A stretch of 64,000 nucleotides of DNA from Mucilaginibacter xinganensis. GTDB lineage: Bacteria > Bacteroidota > Bacteroidia > Sphingobacteriales > Sphingobacteriaceae. Made by a program: the position numbers and the translations under genes. The notes under the pieces were generated by a model, which ran no database searches, was not told the origin of the DNA, and saw only the letters and a program-made list of their open reading frames with translations. The stretch's first letter is position 1. Each line of letters starts with the position of its first letter. Location: positions 3,844,001-3,908,000 of the forward strand of contig NZ_CP022743.1 in the NCBI RefSeq assembly GCF_002257585.1, given 5' to 3'. This document shows, piece after piece, positions 17,715 through 25,510 of this stretch.

Positions 17715-19247
17715 ATGAAGAATATAAAATTTAAGTTATTGTGCCTGGCAGCGTTATTTGTCCTGGGCTCATGCAAAAAGGATTTTTTACAGCAAAATGA
17801 TCCTGACGCCAATGCAATTGGCAATTCCTTTAAAACTGAAAACGATGTTTTACTGGCGGTTAATGGCTGTTACTCTTTATTAAGAAGCGGTAACACAATA
17901 GGCGAAAGCAGCGATTTATGGACCGACCAGCGTTCTGATGATACCGGAACCAATGATAACCAATCAAACGCAGGTGAGCCTTTTGGATTCAATAATTTCT
18001 CGCTGATACCAACTAACAGTTATTTATATACGCACTGGCTCGCCATGTATGCCGTTATTTCAAACTGTAACATTGTGTTGTCAAATATTGATAAGGTTTC
18101 ATTTGCTAACCCTGCCACCAAACAGAAATATAAGGCAGAGGCCGAGTTTATAAGGGCGCTGATTTATTTTCACCTGGTGCGCGAATGGGGGGATGTTCCG
18201 CTGGTAACCAAACAACTTACCACAACTGAAGACATTGCCGCCAATACCGCCCGGACCAAACAAGCAACGGTGTATGCCCAGATAGTAACTGATTTAAAAG
18301 ATGCCGCTAATAGCCCGTTGCCGGCTACCCAGTCTGCAGGGACAATAGGCCGTATATCGCTGGCTGCGGTAAACACTTTGCTTGGACAGGTATATTTAAC
18401 CATGGCAACTACATTGGATGCTGCAACTAAAACCGACAACCTGAACAACGCCTTAACATATCTTACAAACGCTTACAATGCAAAAACCTTTGGACGATTG
18501 AGTGATATACCTTACAGTGATGTGTTTGATGTAACTAAGAAATCTACCTGCCCTGAACTTATCTGGCAGATTGTAAATATCCAGGGTGATCCTGTTTACA
18601 GCTCAAGCATAGCCGCCAACAGCCAGGCTATAGGCGAAACTATTAATTCGCAAAAGCCATCAACTGGTGTTGGGGATAATGTAACGCACGACTTGGTAAA
18701 TGAATATGAAAATGGTGATCCCCGTATGGTATTTTCAATTAAATATGCTGCCGCATCAACCGTAAAGGATTGGTATGTAACCAAATTCAGGGACGTAAGT
18801 TCGGGTGCCGGTAAGAATGGTTATGGCGGAAATGACTGGATATTGATGCGGTATGCAGATGTTATACTGATGCTGGCCGAAACCAACATGTACCTAGGGA
18901 ACAATGCCGTTGCCACTCAGTATTTGGATATGGTACGTGCACGGGCAGGTATGCCAACCTATGAGGTTTCATCAGTCGACCCGGTTTACAGCGCCAGTTA
19001 TCCAACACTGAAGCTGGCCATATTGCATGAACGCCGTGTCGAACTGGCCTTTGAGCATCATCGCTGGTTTGATTTACTAAGGACTTTCACCACCGACGAA
19101 CTGGTGACTTATTTCCGGAACAAAAGCCAGGCAAACTTTGGCTCAGCGCTGTTGTCAAACTTTACCACCAAAGACAGGTATTATCCTATCCCATTCAATG
19201 AAACCAAGTTAGACCCGGTAAAAATGTACCAGAACCCGGGTTATTAA
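17715..19247 (+). CDS. SusD/RagB surface lipoprotein
   Basis: 510 residues. The lipoprotein signal MKNIKFKLLCLAALFVLGSC ends in a Cys at 20 followed by KKDF. The helical SusD fold with TPR-like repeats is recognisable from KAEAEFIRALIYFHLVREWG (about 138-157), the domain WILMRYADVILMLAE (about 375) and the C-terminal LAILHERRVELAFEHHRWFDLLR and YYPIP blocks. SusD caps the SusC barrel and binds the substrate. The start is 23 bp after the SusC stop, so both are on one transcript. Confidence 0.97.
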   Translation: MKNIKFKLLCLAALFVLGSCKKDFLQQNDPDANAIGNSFKTENDVLLAVNGCYSLLRSGNTIGESSDLWTDQRSDDTGTNDNQSNAGEPFGFNNFSLIPTNSYLYTHWLAMYAVISNCNIVLSNIDKVSFANPATKQKYKAEAEFIRALIYFHLVREWGDVPLVTKQLTTTEDIAANTARTKQATVYAQIVTDLKDAANSPLPATQSAGTIGRISLAAVNTLLGQVYLTMATTLDAATKTDNLNNALTYLTNAYNAKTFGRLSDIPYSDVFDVTKKSTCPELIWQIVNIQGDPVYSSSIAANSQAIGETINSQKPSTGVGDNVTHDLVNEYENGDPRMVFSIKYAAASTVKDWYVTKFRDVSSGAGKNGYGGNDWILMRYADVILMLAETNMYLGNNAVATQYLDMVRARAGMPTYEVSSVDPVYSASYPTLKLAILHERRVELAFEHHRWFDLLRTFTTDELVTYFRNKSQANFGSALLSNFTTKDRYYPIPFNETKLDPVKMYQNPGY

Positions 19248-19263
19248 CACTCTTTTTCAGAAT

Positions 19264-19297
19264 ATAAGGAGGAAGCTAATTTCAGTTTCCTCCTTAA
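19264..19297 (+). promoter_or_regulatory. Intra-operon hairpin that pairs AAGGAGG with CCTCCTT
   Basis: AAGGAGGAA (19266-19274) and TTCCTCCTT (19287-19295) form a perfect 9-bp stem in the 66-bp gap between susD and the YdcF-like gene. No strong T tract follows, so it may be an attenuator or an mRNA-stability or processing element rather than a full terminator. Confidence 0.6.
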
Positions 19298-19313
19298 TAA
19301 ACAGACAATAGTT

Positions 19314-20591
19314 ATGAAGAAAATAAAAAATTATTGCCGGTTATCCCTGGCAATACTGCTGATTTTTTGTGTTGTTAACAGCATGGCGCAGGCCGGTTTT
19401 AATAAAAACTACCACTTCCTGCGTTCGGATAATTTGGTGGCCGATAAAGATTTTTACCTGCTCACCGTATTAGACCATTCACCTGCCGTTAAATCAGTTA
19501 TTGAAGGCGATGCTTATTTTAAGCAATTATTTGCCGACCGGTTGGCTTTGCTAAAAAGCCATGCAACAGATACCTGTACGCACCCGTTATCGTTAGTTGG
19601 CGGGTTTAAATACAGTAAGGAAGATTCTGTGCAATTGGCCGAAAATATTAGCTCCTTATATAAAAGCCACCAGGCGATATTTGATCAAATGATTAACAAC
19701 CATTTGCGCCCGTCAGGATACTACCAGCGCTTTGCCGACCTAAGCAATGCCGACCTGCTTTTAAAAGCCTGGGGACAATACGTTTATGGCATAAACTATA
19801 TTATCAACCAGTTTGGCCTCGGCAAAAAAATGCGTTACCCCCGCATCGATACTGCCAGCTACGTAGTTTCCAGCCGTTATTATCGAACAGTGATGAAGGA
19901 TATGTTTTCGTTGCTTGATGAACAAGCAAACGGAATAAAGCTCTTTTATCAGCCATCGCTGGTTGTCGCCATGCATTTGATGGATGCCAATGACCGTGAT
20001 GAGCCGGCCCGGTTTGAGCCGATGGAGCAAAACGATAATAAGGCAGCTGTTGCTAAAATTAAGACGACCCAATGGAATAAGTACCCATACGCGGCAATCG
20101 TGATACCGGGTAACGGCCCCGAGTTATATACCACCCCCGTAAGCCCGGATAACAAAATCCATTGCGATGCTGCCGCCGCGCGTTACCTCAAAGGAATGGC
20201 CCCCTTTATTATTACCAGCGGTGGGTATTGCTATCCGTTCCGCGGCCCGTATTGCGAAGCCATCGAGATGAAGAAATACCTGATGAAAAAATTTGGCATC
20301 CCCGGCGATGCAATTATTATTGATCCTCACGCGCGCCATACCACAACCAATTTCAGGAATGCCGATCGCTTAATTATCCGTTACGGCATGCCGACCGATA
20401 AGCCGTCCCTGTTTATTACCAGTAAAAGCCAGCACGACAGTGTAATGAAGGATACTTTTGATAAAAGAAACATGCATGAGCTGGGATATTTACCTTACCG
20501 GGATAAAAAAAGTATTTCGAATCATGATGTTGTTTTTTACCCGGTTTATGAAAGTTTGCACATGGACCCTTTAGATCCGTTAGATCCATAG
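19314..20591 (+). CDS. Secreted YdcF/ElyC/SanA-like (DUF218) protein
   Basis: 425 residues with a signal peptide (to about MAQA, 27). A helical N-terminal half is followed by a DUF218 domain from about residue 260: YPYAAIVIPGNGPELY, DAAAARYLKGMAPFIITSGG, then HARHTTTNFRNADRLI, which is the family's characteristic S/T-x-E/F-N block. DUF218 proteins are tied to envelope glycans, but their reaction is poorly defined. Position after susD suggests it serves the same import system, possibly as the locus enzyme (inference). The C-terminus is an odd repeat, MDPLDPLDP, coded by a 9-bp tandem duplication. Confidence 0.85.
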   Translation: MKKIKNYCRLSLAILLIFCVVNSMAQAGFNKNYHFLRSDNLVADKDFYLLTVLDHSPAVKSVIEGDAYFKQLFADRLALLKSHATDTCTHPLSLVGGFKYSKEDSVQLAENISSLYKSHQAIFDQMINNHLRPSGYYQRFADLSNADLLLKAWGQYVYGINYIINQFGLGKKMRYPRIDTASYVVSSRYYRTVMKDMFSLLDEQANGIKLFYQPSLVVAMHLMDANDRDEPARFEPMEQNDNKAAVAKIKTTQWNKYPYAAIVIPGNGPELYTTPVSPDNKIHCDAAAARYLKGMAPFIITSGGYCYPFRGPYCEAIEMKKYLMKKFGIPGDAIIIDPHARHTTTNFRNADRLIIRYGMPTDKPSLFITSKSQHDSVMKDTFDKRNMHELGYLPYRDKKSISNHDVVFYPVYESLHMDPLDPLDP

Positions 20592-20726
20592 CTACTCACA
20601 TAAGGGGATACCAGCAAAAAGCGAGAGATCCTTTTTTCGACAGAAAGAAGCTTTCGCATTTTTCTTTGGATAAAAGTTGCATGGTTTTGATAATAAACTA
20701 ATTATCGGCAATCGCAGCAAGTCTTC

Positions 20727-20762
20727 TTCAAATTGGTTCGATTTTAGTCCTGTTGGGGCTAC
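20727..20762 (+). pseudogene. tRNA 3'-end-like remnant
   Basis: ATTGG-TTCGATT-TTAGT can form a T arm (with G-U pairs) and is followed by CCTGTTGGGGCTACC, which resembles an acceptor 3' strand ending in ACC. The last bases GCTACC match the end of the tRNA-fMet genes, and a terminator begins 9 bp later. No anticodon or D arm is found upstream, so a decayed tRNA or an attachment-site copy is more likely than a gene. Confidence 0.35.
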
Positions 20763-20770
20763 CTTCAGTT

Positions 20771-20809
20771 AAAAAGCCTCAAGTCGAAAGATTTGAGGCT
20801 TTTTTGTTT
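20771..20809 (+). terminator. Strong intrinsic terminator after the tRNA-like fragment
   Basis: AAAAAGCCTCAA (20771-20782) and TTGAGGCTTTTT (20794-20805) pair perfectly, with T tract. It may be the former terminator of the tRNA-like fragment, or also serve as the distal end of the SusCD operon. Confidence 0.85.
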
Positions 20810-20896
20810 CTCACCCTGGTGTTAACCACGCGGGGCATTTATAGCTCCAGTTATTTTTGACTGGTAAAAAAAAGCGCTATCGGTCTCGCTTAACCT

Positions 20897-21463
20897 TTAT
20901 TCAATTTTTAACGGCGGACCGGCAATCTGCATTCCGTTATCTGCAAAAAGCGTAACGAGTTCATCATGGTCTGGTTCATGATCTAACCCTGCCAGGGTAA
21001 CAAAAAAGTTTTCCATCTTACCTGCCGGTTGAAAAATAACCGTCATTTTTCCTTTCGCTGAAACCTGGGTCCAGGCATGCGGAACTTTCATCGGCAGGAA
21101 AATGCTGTCGCCGGCAGACAGGTGGTATTTATCATCCCCCACTCTAAAAAAATAGTCCCCCTCCAAAACGTAAAAAACCTCATCCTGCGCATGATGGATA
21201 TGTAAGGGGGTTCCTCTTCCCTGCGAAAGACTTGTTTGTTCAAAAATAACCATATTCCCGTTGGTGTCGGTCCCGGATACTTTAACATCCATAATATTGG
21301 AATTTACACCTTTCAATTTAATATGACCATGCAGCCTTCCCGCACCCTTATCCGTTTTAAACCCTTTGCCCGGGCCCGTTTGACCCAGCATACCGAAAGA
21401 CTTAGCAACTAAAGGGAACGCAGCGGTTGCCAGTGCTGCCGCAATAAATTTTTCTCTTTTCAT
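20897..21463 (-). CDS. Exported cupin-domain protein
   Basis: 188 residues. The N-terminus KREKFIAAALATAAFPLVA is a signal-like hydrophobic stretch. The single cupin domain has motif 1 GTPLHIHHAQDEVFYVLEG with metal ligands His88, His90 and Glu95, and motif 2 GDSIFLPMKVPHAW with His129. Cupins of this kind include dioxygenases and sugar isomerases, so the substrate is open. A -7 element TATATTTG lies upstream on the minus strand (21498-21505). It is separated from the OYE gene by a terminator, so it is probably not part of that operon. Confidence 0.88.
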   Translation of the reverse strand: MKREKFIAAALATAAFPLVAKSFGMLGQTGPGKGFKTDKGAGRLHGHIKLKGVNSNIMDVKVSGTDTNGNMVIFEQTSLSQGRGTPLHIHHAQDEVFYVLEGDYFFRVGDDKYHLSAGDSIFLPMKVPHAWTQVSAKGKMTVIFQPAGKMENFFVTLAGLDHEPDHDELVTLFADNGMQIAGPPLKIE

Positions 21464-21641
21464 GATTTTAAGGTTTTAAAACACAGAGAGTAATACTCAA
21501 ATATACTTATAAAGTACTGGAAATTAAATGATTGCTTCCCATTTTAAGGGTAAAAATTTGTTTACTAACGGCTTGGGTAACGTTCCCCTCTATTTGTCCG
21601 GTTACAAATCCTACCAAAGGTAGTGCCCGTTCACCTGAAGC

Positions 21642-21676
21642 AAAAAAGCGGGATGCTAAATATACCCCGCTTTTTT
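21642..21676 (-). terminator. Bidirectional terminator downstream of the OYE gene
   Basis: AAAAAAGCGGG (21642-21652) and CCCGCTTTTTT (21666-21676) form a perfect 11-bp stem with T runs on both strands. It lies 22 bp beyond the stop of the minus-strand OYE gene. Confidence 0.85.
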
Positions 21677-21698
21677 AATAATGAATAAAAACCTTTTT

Positions 21699-22805
21699 TT
21701 ACCTCAAGACCAATTCGGCAAGCGCTTCTTTGGTAAAACCTTTTAGCTCATCTGTGCGCCCTTCATGGATTTTTTTGGGCCAAAAAGGATCAGACAATAG
21801 CGGGCGTCCCACTGCTACCAGGTCAAAATCGCCGCGATCCATTCTTCTCATCAATTCGTCAAGCGAACTTGGCTGTGAACTTTCGCCTGCAAATGCAGCC
21901 AAAAATTCGCCGTTTAACCCTACCGAGCCAACCGTAATGGTTGCCTTGCCGCTTATCTTTTTAGCCCACCCCGCAAAATTCAAGTCCGAACCTTCAAATT
22001 CAGGCTCCCAGAACCTGCGCTGCGAACAATGGAAAATATCAACACCTGCGTCGGCCAGCGGGTTAAGCCAGGCTTCCATCTCCTGCGGCGTTTTAGCAAG
22101 CTGATAAGTATAAGCGGCCGGTTTCCATTGCGACAGGCGTATAATTACCGCAAAGTCGTCTCCTACCCTTTTTCTTACTTCCTTAATCACTTCTATCGCA
22201 AAGCGGCTGCGTTCGGGCAAAGTTTTGCCACCATATAAATCCGTGCGTTCATTGGTACCTTCCCAAAAAAACTGGTCTATCAAATAACCATGGGCGCCAT
22301 GTATTTCAACACAATCAAAACCGAGGCTTTTTGCATCTGCAGCGGCTTGTCCAAAGGCAGCAATGGTATCGGCAATATCACTTTCAGTCATGGTTTTGCC
22401 ATTGTTAAATCCCGGGCGGTTTAACCCCGATGGCCCTTCAAAAGGCTCTGCAGGCAGCCAGCCTGAACGGTGGTTGTCCATAACACCCATGTGCCAGATC
22501 TGCGGGCCCATTGACCCACCGGCCTGGTGCACCTCATCAATTACGTTTTTCCAGCCGGCAAGTGCTTCCGTTCCATAAAAATGGGGAATATTGGCATCGT
22601 TTGATGACGACACCCGATTAATTACGGTACCTTCAGAAAGGATCAGGCCCGCTTCTCCCTCTGCTCTTTTACGATAGTAGGCTGCAACATTAGCTGTTGG
22701 GATGCCATTTGGCGAAAATGAGCGCGTCATAGGCGCCATTACTATCCGGTTTTTTATATTTAATGATTTCAGGCTGAACGGCCTGAATAAGCCTTCTGTA
22801 TTCAT
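21699..22805 (-). CDS. Old Yellow Enzyme family alkene reductase
   Basis: 368 residues, a complete FMN-dependent TIM barrel of the NemA/OYE type, which reduces activated C=C bonds (enals, enones, quinones, nitro compounds) with NAD(P)H. Visible are NIKNRIVMAPMTRSFS (16-31), the substrate-binding pair His169/His172 in VEIHGAHGYLIDQFFWEGTN, TDLYGGKTLPERSRFAIEVI and the FMN phosphate region ITVGSVGL plus DLVAVGRPLLSDPFW. It lies 15 bp downstream of an ArsR-type regulator gene on the same strand, so it is probably the regulated gene and the cell's response to electrophiles. Confidence 0.95.
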   Translation of the reverse strand: MNTEGLFRPFSLKSLNIKNRIVMAPMTRSFSPNGIPTANVAAYYRKRAEGEAGLILSEGTVINRVSSSNDANIPHFYGTEALAGWKNVIDEVHQAGGSMGPQIWHMGVMDNHRSGWLPAEPFEGPSGLNRPGFNNGKTMTESDIADTIAAFGQAAADAKSLGFDCVEIHGAHGYLIDQFFWEGTNERTDLYGGKTLPERSRFAIEVIKEVRKRVGDDFAVIIRLSQWKPAAYTYQLAKTPQEMEAWLNPLADAGVDIFHCSQRRFWEPEFEGSDLNFAGWAKKISGKATITVGSVGLNGEFLAAFAGESSQPSSLDELMRRMDRGDFDLVAVGRPLLSDPFWPKKIHEGRTDELKGFTKEALAELVLR

Positions 22806-22820
22806 GTATTTTATGTTTAT

Positions 22821-23120
22821 TTAAATTTCTGTTTCGATAATTTTACTGAGGGCAGCAAACGCCTCATCATTCCTTTTGTAGTAGGTCCACTGTCCTTTAC
22901 GGGTAGCTGTCACCAGCCCGGCCCGTTGTAAAGTAGACAAATATTCTGATACGGTAGATTGCGTAAGGCCTGTTTTTAGCTGGATCTGGCCAACGCAAAC
23001 GCCATCGGCAAAACCATAAACTTCCTGGGCAGGAAAGCTGAGCTCCGGCTCTTTAAGCCAGTTCAATATCTGCAGCCTGGTTTTGTTTGAAAGCGCCTTA
23101 AAAATTTCTACCTGGTCCAT
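22821..23120 (-). CDS. ArsR-family winged-helix repressor
   Basis: 99 residues from the ATG at 23120 (MDQVEIFKALSNKTRLQIL), the usual ArsR opening; an in-frame start at 23156 falls in the promoter. The recognition helix is LTQSTVSEYLSTLQRAGLV and the wing RKGQWTYYKR. The metal-binding ELCVCDL motif of ArsR/SmtB is absent and only one Cys remains (GVCVGQ, residue 41), so redox or electrophile sensing through this Cys is plausible (inference). It heads an operon with the OYE gene and has a palindromic operator over its own promoter. Confidence 0.92.
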   Translation of the reverse strand: MDQVEIFKALSNKTRLQILNWLKEPELSFPAQEVYGFADGVCVGQIQLKTGLTQSTVSEYLSTLQRAGLVTATRKGQWTYYKRNDEAFAALSKIIETEI

Positions 23121-23124
23121 GCCA

Positions 23125-23156
23125 CAAAGGTATATCGACTTTTCCCGATATACCAA
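23125..23156 (-). promoter_or_regulatory. Promoter and operator of the arsR-OYE operon
   Basis: On the minus strand TTGG (from 23156), a 21-base spacer and TACCTTTG (23132-23125) form a Bacteroidota promoter ending 4 bp before the ATG at 23120. A perfect 9-bp inverted repeat GGTATATCG-N8-CGATATACC (23129-23154) fills the space between the -33 and -7 elements. This is the expected place for an autoregulating ArsR dimer. Confidence 0.75.
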
Positions 23157-23177
23157 TCTGATTTATTAAATGACCTT

Positions 23178-23209
23178 TTTGTGATTTTTCTGTTTACACC
23201 CTAATTTTG
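23178..23209 (+). promoter_or_regulatory. Promoter of the DUF6958 gene
   Basis: TTTG (23178-23181), 20 bases, TAATTTTG (23202-23209): an exact match to the Bacteroidota consensus. The -7 element lies in a small inverted repeat CTAATTT-TGT-AAATTAG (23201-23217). The gene starts 45 bp downstream. It is divergent from the ArsR promoter, 22 bp away. Confidence 0.7.
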
Positions 23210-23254
23210 TAAATTAGCAGGGTAATCGCTTCAATTTCGGTAAGTAACTACAAA

Positions 23255-23536
23255 ATGAAAGAGCCCAAAATTCAAACACTGCATCCTGAAATTGGCAAGC
23301 AGAATAAAACGATTTCGTTGGAGAAATACGAAACGATAAGGTCGGCGATCCTGGAAATTTTGCAAACTGACAGCCTTACCCATACCGAATTAATGGAAGC
23401 GCTTCATGCGCGCATCCACACCTATTTCACAGGCAATGCACAATGGTATGGCGAAACGGTTAAATTAGATCTCGAAGCCCGGAAATTGATTAAAAGGAGC
23501 ACTACAAAACCACCGGTTTATAGCCTGTATGCCTAA
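23255..23536 (+). CDS. Small DUF6958-like protein
   Basis: 93 residues, soluble. The sequence (MKEPKIQTLHPEIGKQNK at the start, ISLEKYETIRSAILEIL, NAQWYGETVKLDLEARKLI and a C-terminal KPPVYSL) matches my memory of the DUF6958 family, small proteins of unknown function found widely in Bacteroidota. The predicted fold is a winged-helix-like arrangement of helices, but DNA binding is not shown. It has its own strong promoter and is divergent from the ArsR gene. Confidence 0.82.
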   Translation: MKEPKIQTLHPEIGKQNKTISLEKYETIRSAILEILQTDSLTHTELMEALHARIHTYFTGNAQWYGETVKLDLEARKLIKRSTTKPPVYSLYA

Positions 23537-23589
23537 GCATTAGTTTAAAAAGGAGCCTTTAACTTATTCATTGCAAACAGCGGTTCATA

Positions 23590-23598
23590 CCCCCCCCC
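23590..23598 (+). repeat. Homopolymer tract of nine C
   Basis: A C9 run in a 198-bp gap, 137 bp upstream of the acyltransferase ATG. In a roughly 43% GC genome such a run is unusual and may be length-variable. Confidence 0.6.
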
Positions 23599-23734
23599 GG
23601 TATTTTTTATTTCGAATTCCCAATGGTTGTAATTTCAATAAAATAAAAGCATATTGTGGGTTCAAAATGAGTTTGTTATAGCGAACTAATTATAAACCAA
23701 TAAAACCATCCCTGTATCCAATTTAAACTGTTTT

Positions 23735-24862
23735 ATGACTAAAACTCCTGCGTATCTTGAATCAAAAAGCCATTATGAAATCCTCGACGGATTGCGCGGG
23801 GTAGCTGCCCTGATCGTAGTTGCCTTTCATGTACTCGAAACTTATTCAGGCAACCGCTTTAATCAAATTATCAATCACGGCTATTTAGCGGTCGATTTCT
23901 TTTTCCTTTTATCGGGTTTTGTGGTTGCCTATGCGTATGATGACCGATGGGGAAAAATGACCCAGTGGGACTTTTATAAACGCAGGCTCATCCGTTTACA
24001 GCCTATGGTTATTGTAGGTACCATTATTGGCGCGGCGCTGTTTTATTTCCAGGCCTCCCCCGTGTTCCCTATAATTGGTACTACACCCCTTTGGCAACTG
24101 CTGCTGGTTATGCTGGTAGGTTTTACCATGCTTCCGCTGCCTGTTTCAATGGATATCCGCGGCTGGCAGGAAATGCATCCGCTGGATGGCCCTGCCTGGT
24201 CGTTGTTTTTTGAATATATAGCTAATATTCTTTACGCACTTTTTATTCGTAAGTTTTCGCAGAAGGTGCTTGCCATTTTTGTAATCCTGTCTGCATTGCT
24301 GCTTATCCAATATTTAGTGATGGGGCCGCAAGGTGATGTTATTGGCGGATGGAGCCTTAACGCACCCCAACTTCATATCGGTTTTGCCCGCTTGCTTTAT
24401 CCGTTTTTTGCTGGCGTGTTGCTGTGCCGCATGGGTAAACTGATCCATATTAAAGGTGCTTTTGCAGTGTGCAGCTTGCTGATTGCCATTGTCCTGGCCA
24501 TTCCAAGGATCGGAGGCAGCGAACACCTTTGGATGAATGGCGTATATGAATCATTCGCTATTATAGTTGTGTTTCCGCTTATAGTTGCCATTGGCGCCGG
24601 CGGTAAAATAACCAGCAGGTTTGCAACCAAAGTGTGCACTTTTTTTGGCAGTATTTCATATCCGCTTTACATCACCCATTACCCGTTAATTTATCTTTAC
24701 ACCGGCTGGGTGGTAAAAAACAAAGTGCCTTTCGGCTACGGAATTTGGTTTGGACTGTTGTTGTTTGTTACCAGCATTGCCATCGCATATGCATCGCTTA
24801 AATTATACGATGAGCCGGTTCGCGAATGGCTGCGCAAACGCTTCCTGGTAAAACGGGCTTAA
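23735..24862 (+). CDS. Acyltransferase 3 family membrane protein (OafA-like)
   Basis: 375 residues with about ten membrane segments. The N-terminal block HYEILDGLRGVAALIVVAFHV carries the catalytic-type His of the family (HV, about residue 31), followed by DFFFLLSGFVVAYAYDDRW and the Arg-rich loop DFYKRRLIRLQPMVIVG. Such proteins move acetyl or other acyl groups across the inner membrane to O-antigen, exopolysaccharide or other surface sugars. No glycan cluster is adjacent, so the acceptor is unknown. A C9 tract lies 137 bp upstream. Confidence 0.93.
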   Translation: MTKTPAYLESKSHYEILDGLRGVAALIVVAFHVLETYSGNRFNQIINHGYLAVDFFFLLSGFVVAYAYDDRWGKMTQWDFYKRRLIRLQPMVIVGTIIGAALFYFQASPVFPIIGTTPLWQLLLVMLVGFTMLPLPVSMDIRGWQEMHPLDGPAWSLFFEYIANILYALFIRKFSQKVLAIFVILSALLLIQYLVMGPQGDVIGGWSLNAPQLHIGFARLLYPFFAGVLLCRMGKLIHIKGAFAVCSLLIAIVLAIPRIGGSEHLWMNGVYESFAIIVVFPLIVAIGAGGKITSRFATKVCTFFGSISYPLYITHYPLIYLYTGWVVKNKVPFGYGIWFGLLLFVTSIAIAYASLKLYDEPVREWLRKRFLVKRA

Positions 24863-24984
24863 CATCGTAAATTAATATTTTAAGCTAATTAATAAATCAA
24901 ACCAGAAAGGAATATCGATCAGTTTAAGCAATAACCTCCGCAACAAACATTAATTAACAAATGGTAATCTTTTTTAATTTTAGT

Positions 24985-24992
24985 TATATTTG
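24985..24992 (+). promoter_or_regulatory. Putative -7 element (TATATTTG)
   Basis: TATATTTG fits TAnnTTTG and ends 29 bp before the ATG at 25022. No clear -33 TTTG is seen. Confidence 0.4.
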
Positions 24993-25021
24993 ATTATCAA
25001 ATTATTAAACCAAATTAAATC

Positions 25022-25351
25022 ATGAAAAAGTATTTATTAGTATTGGCGGTAGCTTTATCCATGAGCGCCTCTTTCGCATTTAAAATTGATACGGGGCATC
25101 TTAAGGGATATATTGACGATTCCATGTGCGCCTCAAGTAAAACGCCTATGTGTACACCGGAAACTCGTGTTGCATGTGCAAAAAAATGCCTGAAAAGCGG
25201 TGCTGCAGCGGTTTTGGTTGTAGGCGATAAAGTTTATAAAGTATCAAACCAAAAATCTGTTTTAAAATACGCCGGAAAAAATGTTAGTGTTGACGGTAAA
25301 ATAACCGGCGATACCATTGAAGTTACCAAGGTAACCGAAGAAAAATCTTAA
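25022..25351 (+). CDS. Small exported protein with conserved cysteines
   Basis: 109 residues with a clear signal peptide (MKKYLLVLAVALSMSASFAF). The mature part contains GYIDDSMCASSKTPMCTPETRVACAKKCLKSGAAAVLVVGDKVYKV, with four Cys in a C-x7-C-x7-C-x3-C spacing, and ends in a small beta domain (VSVDGKITGDTIEVTKV). It resembles a group of periplasmic beta-proteins with a similar GxxSDSxC...C..C opening (DUF5818-like, from memory and not certain). The cysteines may bind metal or form disulfides. It has its own terminator. Confidence 0.82.
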   Translation: MKKYLLVLAVALSMSASFAFKIDTGHLKGYIDDSMCASSKTPMCTPETRVACAKKCLKSGAAAVLVVGDKVYKVSNQKSVLKYAGKNVSVDGKITGDTIEVTKVTEEKS

Positions 25352-25370
25352 TTCAACCAGTACGCATCAA

Positions 25371-25410
25371 AAAAAGGCCATCCCGTTTATCAGGCGGAAT
25401 GGCCTTTTTT
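25371..25410 (+). terminator. Terminator of the small exported protein gene
   Basis: AAAAAGGCCATCCCG pairs with CGGAATGGCCTTTTT (one mismatch) around a 9-base loop, followed by T residues. Confidence 0.88.
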
Positions 25411-25510
25411 ATTGGCTGTTTAATTTTTCAAATTATTCCTGTTTATGTCCCTTGCTTAAAATTTAATCGTGAAATATAGCGGCGCGTAATTATCCTGTTA
25501 ACTTAGCAGT

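Larger units (their letters stand above)
20592..20896. other. Gene-free stretch with terminators and a tRNA-like fragment
   Basis: About 300 bases without a gene. A weak stem GCGAGAG (20621-20627) / CTTTCGC (20651-20657) before ATTTTTCTTT may terminate the YdcF-like gene. A tRNA-3'-end-like sequence lies at about 20727-20762 and a strong terminator follows it. Confidence 0.5.

Noticed and set aside
23255..23536. DUF6958 and ArsR genes as a toxin-antitoxin pair
   Set aside because: They are divergent, have separate promoters, and neither resembles a toxin.
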